Source: Chloroflexota bacterium
Lineage (GTDB): Bacteria; Chloroflexota; UBA11872
Length of the DNA: 12,153 nt
Direction of reading: 5' to 3'
Assembly (NCBI GenBank): GCA_026707185.1
Contig: JAPOXI010000066.1
Span: forward strand, 1 to 12,153
Under the pieces are notes generated by a model. That model was given only the letters and a program-made list of their open reading frames with translations, did not search any database and was not told where the DNA came from. Below, in pieces: positions 6,819-12,153 of the stretch. The translations under genes and the position numbers were made by a program. Numbering within the stretch: position 1 is the stretch's first letter; each line of letters starts with the position of its first letter.

Positions 6819-7781
6819 CTAGGCGCTAGGTACCGCCGGCTTGGTTCCGGACCGTAGCTCGTCAATCAGTTGCCGCAGGGTCGGTTCGCTCCAATAGAGA
6901 TCGCCGACCTCGGCGCCGCGATTCAGCAGGACCAGCATCGTAGCCCGATCACCTCGAAGCGCCGCCGATTCAAGCGGGGTCCTGCCGAATTCGTCCTTCG
7001 CCTCGATGTCCGCGCCGTAATCCAGAAGAATCCCGACCAGGTCGTACTTGGCATCCTCGGCCGCCGCGTGCAGCGCGGGATCGCCGTACTTGTTTATGGC
7101 CTCAACGTTGACGCCATGCTCGAGCAACATCCTCACAATGGCTGGCTCACCGCCTGCAATTGCCGCCAGCAGCGCGTTATGCCCCAGGTAGTCCCTGGCC
7201 TCGGTATCGGCGCCGTGTTCAAGGAGCAGAGCGACGATGGCCGGATGGCGGGCATCGATGGCCGCGAGGAGCGCTGTGTCGCCAATCCAGTCAAAGCCCT
7301 CGGTAAAGGTGCCCTGCTTCAGCGATGCGGCGATAGTTCCGATGATCTTCGCTACCGCCCGATGCAGAGGATTCGCCCCAATATCGTCGCGGGCCTCGAT
7401 GTCCGCGCCGTGCTCTAGCAGGAGCGAAACCGTGTCGGGGTTGCCACCCTCAATGGCGGCGTGCAGGGGAGTATTGTGGAAATCGTCTCTGGCCTCGATA
7501 TCGGCACCGTGCTCCAGCAGCACCGCGACCGCGGCCGGCTCCGCGCCGTATCGTGCTGCCAGATGTAGCGGGGTTCGGCCTAAACCGTCTTGCGATCCAA
7601 GCCCAGGACCGCAGGCCACCATGAGGCGCGCCTCGGAAACACTCGCGCTGGCCCAGTACGCCTCCGAGACGTATCGGTACGTCAGATACGACCTGTCGAC
7701 ACACGGGATCCTTAGAGGCTCCGGCCCCGGCTTCGAGGCGCCGCCGCAGGCCGCTGACCAGGCGGCGAACACCATGAGCAT
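6819..7781 (-). CDS. Ankyrin-repeat lipoprotein (smaller paralogue)
   Basis: This is a surface-anchored protein-protein interaction module of unknown partner. With the ATG at 7781 the protein has 320 residues. It opens with a very short hydrophobic signal MLMVFAAWSAAC with a lipobox-like SAAC (C12), so it is probably lipidated and held on the outer face of the membrane. A capping segment (about 32-64, RYVSEAYWASASVSEARLMVACG) precedes about seven ankyrin repeats with the TPLHLAA ... LLEHGADIEARD pattern; the third (NPLHRAVAKIIGTIAASLKQG) and the last are degenerate. The frame stays open upstream to 8159, but those extra codons are Arg/Pro-rich and overlap the neighbouring ankyrin gene. The short signal lacks the usual positive N-terminus, so a rare non-ATG start a little upstream (adding PSRNWNLTAWVG) is possible. 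The neighbour at 7906-9615 is a paralogue on the same strand, 124 bases upstream. Confidence 0.85.
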   Translation of the reverse strand: MLMVFAAWSAACGGASKPGPEPLRIPCVDRSYLTYRYVSEAYWASASVSEARLMVACGPGLGSQDGLGRTPLHLAARYGAEPAAVAVLLEHGADIEARDDFHNTPLHAAIEGGNPDTVSLLLEHGADIEARDDIGANPLHRAVAKIIGTIAASLKQGTFTEGFDWIGDTALLAAIDARHPAIVALLLEHGADTEARDYLGHNALLAAIAGGEPAIVRMLLEHGVNVEAINKYGDPALHAAAEDAKYDLVGILLDYGADIEAKDEFGRTPLESAALRGDRATMLVLLNRGAEVGDLYWSEPTLRQLIDELRSGTKPAVPSA

Positions 7782-7823
7782 TCCGACCCACGCCGTCAGA
7801 TTCCAGTTTCTTGACGGCAGGGT

Positions 7824-7873
7824 TCGAGGTCGAGACTGTCGACCTCGACGAGAACAGCCGGCGTTGCGCCGGC
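7824..7873. other. Two adjacent hairpins between the ankyrin genes
   Basis: A perfect 10-bp stem tcgaggtcga / tcgacctcga with a 5-base loop occupies 7824-7848. A 7-bp stem gccggcg / cgccggc with a 3-base loop occupies 7857-7873. They begin 33 bases past the stop of the larger ankyrin gene (minus strand) and 43 bases before the start of the smaller one. Neither is followed by a T-run in either direction. They may attenuate or protect the transcript between the two genes. Confidence 0.35.
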
Positions 7874-7905
7874 GTTGGCGGCGAAAGACTTCGTGGGGAT
7901 CGAGC

Positions 7906-9615
7906 TCAGGTTCCCGCGGCATGTTCCTCAAGCACCTGAGCGGTCGCACGATTGCCGGCGGCCAGGGCCAGGTCAAGCGGCGTGGCACCGTCGTTGTCCT
8001 CGGCTTCGAGGTCGGCGCCACGTTCGAGGAGGAGGGCGACAACGTCCGCACTTCCAAAGTAGGCCGCGAAATGCAGGGGCGACCAGCTGTCCTTGTCCCG
8101 TGCTTCCAGGTCGGCACCCGAGTCCAACAGGAGCTGAACGACTGCCAGGGTCTCTCCACTGGCCGCGAAATGCAGGGGCGTCCAGTCGTCCTCGTCCCGT
8201 GCTTCCAGGTCGGCGCCGGCGTCCAGCAGGAGCTTCACAACTGCCAGGGCTTCTACGTTGGCCGCGAAGTGCAGGGGCGTCCAATCGTCGTCGTCCCGTG
8301 CTTCCAGGTCGGCGCCGGCTTCCAGCAGGAGCTGTGCGTAGACCGGGTCCTCCAACTCGGCTGCCGCATGCAGGGGTGTGATGCCGCCCTCGGCCCTGGC
8401 TTCGAGGTTTGCGCCACGGCCAATCATCAGTTCGACCAGTTCTGGATCCGCCTCGTACGCGAGCGCCAGATGCAGGGGTGTGACTTGTTCGACAGCGCGG
8501 GCTTCCAGGTTCGCGCCGCGCTCCAGCAAAGCGTGGACGACGGCCGGTTCGTTGTTGAACGTGACGGCCCAATGAAGAGGGGTGATACCGTCAGCAGCTT
8601 TCGCTTCCACGTCGACACCGAGATCCAGCAGGGCCATGACCATAGCGGGCTTGGGGTGAAAGCCTGCTGCCCAGTGCAGTGCCGTGAATCCGTGGTCGCT
8701 CCGCGCCTCCGGGTCGGCCCCCAAGCGATGCAGAAGAGCCACCATGGTCGGTAGCTCGCCCGCGGTCGCCGCGAGCAACAGCGGAGTCAAGGTGCGGTCG
8801 TCTCGAGCTTCGAGGTCAGCTCCTCGCTTCACCAGCACGGAAAGTGCCTCCGGCTGGCCTCCATATAGCGCCGCCGTGTGCAGAGGTGTCCAGCCGCCAT
8901 CACTTCGCGCGTTCGGGTCAGCGCCGTAATCTATGAGAACGGCCAACACTTTCGGTTCAGAATTGCTAAGTGCTGCGACATGGAGGGGAGTCAATCCGGG
9001 CCTCGACTTTGAGCTGACGTTGGCACCAAACTCCAGCAGGGCGGCAACCACGGCCGGCTCGATGCTGAGTGCGGCCGCGTGATGTAGCGGGGTCAGCCCT
9101 CTACCGTCCGTAACGGTGACGCTCGCACCGCAGTTCAACGCGGCTTGCACGTCGGCAAGCGTCGCTCCGACCCAAAACTCCTTGCTGAGCCAGCGAGTCT
9201 CGTTCACGAGTTCGGCACAGACCACGGCCGTCGATTCCGGTGGCGTCGTGGGTTCGGGCGTGGGGGTTGGCGATTGCGTCTTGGTCGGTTCGGGTTCCGG
9301 GCGCGCTGCTGGCGTAGACGCTGGCGCCGGCGAAGCGGTGACCGGCGAGACCACCGCTTGCGTTGGTCGGGTTGCCGAGCGTGGACTCGGGGTCGACACC
9401 GGGGTGGGCGACGGTGGAACCGGCGACGCCACGGCTTGTGTTGGCGAGGCCGTGGCGGTGGCCGATTGATCAAGCGCCGGCGCTGGCTCGGATGCTTCGC
9501 CGCAGGCGATCAGCGCTAGCATCGCCACGCCCAGCAGCGGCATTCCCCACCGCGCCAGCAGAATCCACCTGAACGACGGATGAATCGCCGCTTGTGACTG
9601 GCTCCGCGCGTCCAA
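7906..9615 (-). CDS. Ankyrin-repeat lipoprotein with Pro/Thr stalk (larger paralogue)
   Basis: This 569-residue protein begins with a hydrophobic segment ending in the lipobox LIAC (C38; MPLLGVAMLALIACG), so it should be exported and lipid-anchored. A low-complexity Pro/Thr/Ser/Ala stalk follows (about 42-130), as is common in lipoproteins that hold a domain away from the membrane. After a cap (about 134-169, RWLSKEFWVGATLADVQAALNCGA) come about twelve ankyrin repeats to the C-terminus. The first seven are 34 residues long (TPLHxAA...EPxVVxALLxxGANLEARA). The later ones are the canonical 33 and nearly identical to each other (DDWTPLHFAA ... LLLDAGADLEARD). The start is uncertain: TTG at 9615 supplies a charged n-region (RWILLARWG), with GGAG some 13 bases before it, while ATG at 9543 would start directly at the hydrophobic core. 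Function and partner are unknown; nothing suggests an enzyme. The hydrolase gene ends 79 bases upstream on the same strand. Confidence 0.88.
   Translation of the reverse strand: MDARSQSQAAIHPSFRWILLARWGMPLLGVAMLALIACGEASEPAPALDQSATATASPTQAVASPVPPSPTPVSTPSPRSATRPTQAVVSPVTASPAPASTPAARPEPEPTKTQSPTPTPEPTTPPESTAVVCAELVNETRWLSKEFWVGATLADVQAALNCGASVTVTDGRGLTPLHHAAALSIEPAVVAALLEFGANVSSKSRPGLTPLHVAALSNSEPKVLAVLIDYGADPNARSDGGWTPLHTAALYGGQPEALSVLVKRGADLEARDDRTLTPLLLAATAGELPTMVALLHRLGADPEARSDHGFTALHWAAGFHPKPAMVMALLDLGVDVEAKAADGITPLHWAVTFNNEPAVVHALLERGANLEARAVEQVTPLHLALAYEADPELVELMIGRGANLEARAEGGITPLHAAAELEDPVYAQLLLEAGADLEARDDDDWTPLHFAANVEALAVVKLLLDAGADLEARDEDDWTPLHFAASGETLAVVQLLLDSGADLEARDKDSWSPLHFAAYFGSADVVALLLERGADLEAEDNDGATPLDLALAAGNRATAQVLEEHAAGT
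8062..8335. repeat. 99-bp tandem repeats inside the larger ankyrin gene
   Basis: Three units start with ggccgcgaa at 8062, 8161 and 8260, exactly 99 bases apart; the third is similar as far as about 8335. The block gtcccgtgcttccaggtcggc recurs at 8095, 8194 and 8293. Each unit encodes one 33-residue ankyrin repeat. The near identity at DNA level, unlike the other repeats of the gene, points to recent duplication or gene conversion among these units. Confidence 0.9.
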
Positions 9616-9694
9616 TATGCCCGCCGCTCCGCAATTGCCGGCTCGTGCCGATCAGTCTAAGTCGGCCTCATAACTGACTGGTTGGTCGGTCGGG

Positions 9695-10477
9695 TTAGAT
9701 TCCCTCCGCCAGCCAGGCCACGAAGTCGCGGCGGGGGGTGGGGTGCTTGAGGAGTTCGATGCCGTGGCCGGGGGTGTCGTAGACCGACACCTTGCGGGGT
9801 TCGGCAGTGCGGCTGTAGAGGGCTTGCGACTGGAGCGCCTCTTCGCGGTCGGACTGGAAGAGCACGCCGCGGGGTTGGAAGTTGGCAATGTCCTCGCCCA
9901 TGAGCAGGCGGCCGGGTTCGAAGCGTCCGCTGACGGCCACGGCCCGTCGTATGGCGGGAACCACAGAGGATGCGATCCAGGCCGTGTTGGCCCCCACGCT
10001 GGCGCCGCCGACGCCGAGGCGGTTCGAGTCGATGTCGCTGCGGGCCGTGAGCCAGGCGACGGCGGCGGCCACATCGGTCGGCCAGCCGTCCAGGGTGTTG
10101 GCCCGGTCGGTTTCGAAGTCGTATCCGCCGTCGTCTCGCACGCGCCGCAGGCTCTCGCCGTGGGCGCGCGCGTCGGGCGCCAGCACCGCCAGGCCGGCCG
10201 CCAGCAAATCGGACGTCAGGTCGTCCCACTGGGCGCGCGTGCCCTGGTACTGATGCATCAGCACGACGGCCGGCCAGGGCGGGGCGCTGTCGGGCGGGGT
10301 GAAGGTGGCGACGACCTGGATGCCATCGGCGGTGCGGTAGGTCACGTTGCCACTGTCGGAGTCAGCGAACGGCAGCGGCGGCAGGGCCGGCGGATCGGCA
10401 CAGCCGGCCAGCGCGCCGGCACCGAGCGCCAATCCCGCCGAAAGCACTGCTCGACGCGTCAGCTGCCGCGGATGCAC
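9695..10477 (-). CDS. Exported alpha/beta hydrolase (dienelactone-hydrolase-like), Tat lipoprotein signal
   Basis: The 260-residue protein has the alpha/beta-hydrolase plan: an oxyanion-type turn after the third strand (VVLMHQYQG, about 71-79), APDARAHGES (100-109), the nucleophile elbow GGASVGA with S160, an acidic residue in FQSDREE (D210) and the histidine in DTPGHG (H238). S160/D210/H238 is the likely catalytic triad. The substrate is unknown; esters or peptides are typical of the family. The N-terminus TRRAVLSAGLALGAGALAGC joins a twin-arginine-like pair (R8-R9) to a lipobox (LAGC, C26), so it is probably exported, folded or not, and lipid-anchored. The GTG at 10477 is the only sensible start in frame; no clear ribosome binding site was found. 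It is divergent from the isomerase gene at 10602, the 124 bases between presumably holding both promoters. Confidence 0.87.
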   Translation of the reverse strand: MHPRQLTRRAVLSAGLALGAGALAGCADPPALPPLPFADSDSGNVTYRTADGIQVVATFTPPDSAPPWPAVVLMHQYQGTRAQWDDLTSDLLAAGLAVLAPDARAHGESLRRVRDDGGYDFETDRANTLDGWPTDVAAAVAWLTARSDIDSNRLGVGGASVGANTAWIASSVVPAIRRAVAVSGRFEPGRLLMGEDIANFQPRGVLFQSDREEALQSQALYSRTAEPRKVSVYDTPGHGIELLKHPTPRRDFVAWLAEGI

Positions 10478-10601
10478 GTCGGAATCTGTTTGTGGCTCAG
10501 CATGATTCCCAATCGTATGCCCGCCGCCGGCCTCAGGACGGGTTATCCGCGATGACGTACGGTGCGAGTGGTTCCTGGATGCCGGGACAGAGAGTGGCTG
10601 A

Positions 10602-11504
10602 ATGCAGGTAGCGCTGTCGGGGCTGCTGTTTGACCACGCGCCGGCCGCCGACTTCGCCGCCGCGGCGCGGGAGATTGGCTACGGCAGCGTGGAGCTGCGC
10701 GGTACGCGCCACCAGCTACCGCCTGACGCGGATGCCGCGCGCCTTGGACTCCTCCTGGGACTCTTCGAGGGGCTGGAGATCGCCAACATCGCCTCCCACG
10801 CCGGCAACTTCGCGCTGCTGGACGAGCCGGAGGCCCTGGAGGCCCGCCAAGCGGCGCATCGGTTTCTGAGGTGGGCCGCCGTGCTGGGGGCTCGTAGCGT
10901 GCGGGTCTGGCCGGGCTGGGTGGCGGCCCCGGAAGCCGAGCCCGAGCACTGGGAACGAGCCGCGCGCCACCTGCGCTGGTGCGCCGACGCGGCGGCTGAT
11001 CTGGATGTGATGGTGGCGATTGAGATGCATCACGGATCGCTGGCCGAAACGGCGGCCGGCGCCAACCGGCTGCTGGACGAGATCGATCGGCAGGCGATTG
11101 GGCTGATTCTCGATCCGGCCAACCTGATGCAGACGCCCACGCCGTTCGGGCCTCGCTGCGTCGGTGCGGTCTGGGACCGCCTGCTGCACGTGCACGTCAA
11201 GGATCACTCCATCGTCGGTCCCGCCGAACTGGGGGCCTACCCGTTTCGGCTCTACCTTGAGCACATCGGCAGCTGGATCGAGCGCATGGAACCGCCGCGC
11301 CGCCGGCTGGGTCCCGGCTGGTTTGCCAAGCGGGCGCTGGGCGAAGGCCACGTGCCCTGGCCGTCGATCCTGGCCGAGTTGAAGCGCCGCGGCTATACCG
11401 GACACTTGATCGTGGAGACGGAAGTCGGACCCGGCGTGCCCACGGGGCGTACCCTGGCCGAGCGCGAGTTCATGACGATGAGCCGCTGGATGGAGGCGCT
11501 GTGA
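10602..11504 (+). CDS. Sugar phosphate isomerase/epimerase family protein (xylose isomerase-like TIM barrel)
   Basis: The 300-residue protein matches the AP-endonuclease-2/xylose-isomerase-like TIM barrel in length and in its strand-end metal ligands: E141 in VAIEMHH, D171 in LILDPANLM, H196/H198 in LLHVHVKDH and E272 in HLIVETEVG. In this family a divalent metal at these residues supports isomerisation or epimerisation of sugars or inositols, or dehydration; the exact substrate cannot be told. The segment GYGSVELRG near the N-terminus (26-34) is the usual first Glu-bearing strand. LGEGHVPWPSILAELKRRGYTG (from about 246) is the typical C-terminal strand and helix. The ATG at 10602 is preceded by agagagtgg, a fair ribosome binding site. 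Its stop overlaps the next gene in GTGA, so the two are translated together. Confidence 0.88.
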   Translation: MQVALSGLLFDHAPAADFAAAAREIGYGSVELRGTRHQLPPDADAARLGLLLGLFEGLEIANIASHAGNFALLDEPEALEARQAAHRFLRWAAVLGARSVRVWPGWVAAPEAEPEHWERAARHLRWCADAAADLDVMVAIEMHHGSLAETAAGANRLLDEIDRQAIGLILDPANLMQTPTPFGPRCVGAVWDRLLHVHVKDHSIVGPAELGAYPFRLYLEHIGSWIERMEPPRRRLGPGWFAKRALGEGHVPWPSILAELKRRGYTGHLIVETEVGPGVPTGRTLAEREFMTMSRWMEAL

Positions 11505-12153
11505 CGGATCTGGAGACGCGCCCGCTGGAAGCCCGGCACCTGCCAGTCGCGGCGGCGCTGTGCCGGCGCGAGATCGCGTACCTGCCCTTCTCGGAGGCCA
11601 TCCTCCAGGACCGCATCCTGGACGATCCCGACTTCGATCCCGATCTCAATCCGACAGTCTGGCAAGGCGAGCAGCTGGTAGCAATGGCCTGTGGGGCTCC
11701 GCCCAGCGAGGAGCTGCAGACGGCCGGCGGGGTCAAGCTGTTCGCCGTCGCGAGCGACCTGCGCCGCCAGGGCATCGCGACCCGGCTGTTCGACCACATC
11801 GAGGACCGGCTGACCGGCCTGGGCGCCGGCGAATCCGTGGCGATCATCGCCGGCAACAACCGCTTCATGCAGGGCCTGGACCTGCGATACACCGAGGCGC
11901 TGTGCTTCCTGGAGGCTCGGGGCTACGAGCGCTCGGGCGATGGGATGGACATGGACGTGGATCTGCGCAACACGCCGCTGGACACTTCGAAGAAGGAAGA
12001 GGAGCTGGAGCGCGACCACGGCCTGCGCGTGCGTCGGCTGACGATGGACGACTACCAGCAGGCATGGGACTACGTGGCGCGTGAGTTCGAGTACCCCAGC
12101 GCCCTGGCCACGGACCCCGTCGGACGGCGCTGGGCCTACCTGGCGACCTCGGG
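11501..12153 (+). CDS. GNAT family N-acetyltransferase, probably two-domain (3' end missing)
   Basis: The frame starts at the GTG of the GTGA overlap with the isomerase stop and stays open for 217 codons to the edge of the window. The first domain (about 1-160) carries the GNAT core: strand KLFAVASDL and the acetyl-CoA pyrophosphate loop RRQGIA (88-93), followed by a helix (TRLFDHIEDRL), then a strand VAIIAGNN and the C-terminal part LCFLEARGYERSG, typical of motif B. From about residue 175 a new domain seems to open with LRVRRLTMDDYQQAWDYV, the usual first strand and helix of a second GNAT unit, so a tandem GNAT protein is likely. The substrate is unknown. Coupling to the isomerase suggests that both work on one compound, but that is inference. 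Confidence 0.85.
   Translation, partial: MTDLETRPLEARHLPVAAALCRREIAYLPFSEAILQDRILDDPDFDPDLNPTVWQGEQLVAMACGAPPSEELQTAGGVKLFAVASDLRRQGIATRLFDHIEDRLTGLGAGESVAIIAGNNRFMQGLDLRYTEALCFLEARGYERSGDGMDMDVDLRNTPLDTSKKEEELERDHGLRVRRLTMDDYQQAWDYVAREFEYPSALATDPVGRRWAYLATS

Noticed and set aside
7782..8159. Upstream extension of the smaller ankyrin gene to a start at 8159
   Set aside because: The added 126 codons overlap the larger ankyrin gene in another frame and read as Arg/Pro/Ser-rich nonsense; the signal peptide lies at the ATG at 7781.
8062..8358. Regularly spaced repeats as a CRISPR array
   Set aside because: The period is 99 bases without unique spacers, and the units encode successive ankyrin repeats in frame.
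7237..8754. Plus-strand frame opposite the ankyrin genes (505 codons)
   Set aside because: Its internal repetition (CFQVGAGVQQEL) only mirrors the 99-bp ankyrin repeats of the minus strand, and it runs through two genes and the gap between them.

Overview
The window is high-GC bacterial chromosome with dense short-spaced genes and frequent GTG/TTG starts. A B12-dependent (class II) ribonucleotide reductase with a TSCPD domain, lipoproteins with long Thr/Pro/Ala/Ser stalks carrying several 'ATASPT'-type motifs, a xylose-isomerase-like TIM-barrel protein and a Gfo/Idh/MocA oxidoreductase suggest a member of the Chloroflexota, perhaps a marine or host-associated lineage. This placement is inference from gene style; no rRNA or marker gene is present.

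Layout. 1-75 (minus): the first 25 codons of a Gfo/Idh/MocA oxidoreductase. 325-2346 (plus): a two-gene Ktr-type potassium uptake operon, the membrane subunit followed by its RCK regulator. 2347-2690: a non-coding stretch with several small inverted repeats that acts as leader for the next operon. 2691-5634 (plus): a 115-residue protein of unknown function overlapping by 8 bases the start of nrdJ, a complete 867-residue class II ribonucleotide reductase. 5635-6764: an anomalous, less GC-rich segment holding one orphan gene and ending in a second copy of the last ~120 bases of nrdJ. 6819-9615 (minus): two neighbouring paralogous ankyrin-repeat lipoproteins. 9695-10477 (minus): a secreted alpha/beta hydrolase (Tat/lipoprotein signal). 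10602-12153 (plus): a sugar-phosphate isomerase/epimerase-like TIM barrel whose stop overlaps the start of a probably two-domain GNAT acetyltransferase that runs off the window.

The most interesting part is 5515-6764. The 3' end of nrdJ (coding for the Cys-rich redox tail) is present twice, 1130 bases apart, in the same orientation. The last 54 bases including the stop codon are identical. The 60 bases before them differ at 8 positions, 7 of which are third codon positions, so the second copy descends from a functional nrdJ that diverged under selection and is not a simple fresh duplication. The orphan gene starts on the very base after the nrdJ stop. This looks like a cargo cassette that entered the 3' end of nrdJ and left the gene intact, as islands do at the 3' ends of their target genes; no recombinase is encoded in it. 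The rest of the window is ordinary housekeeping and accessory content, apart from signs of recent repeat expansion in the larger ankyrin gene.
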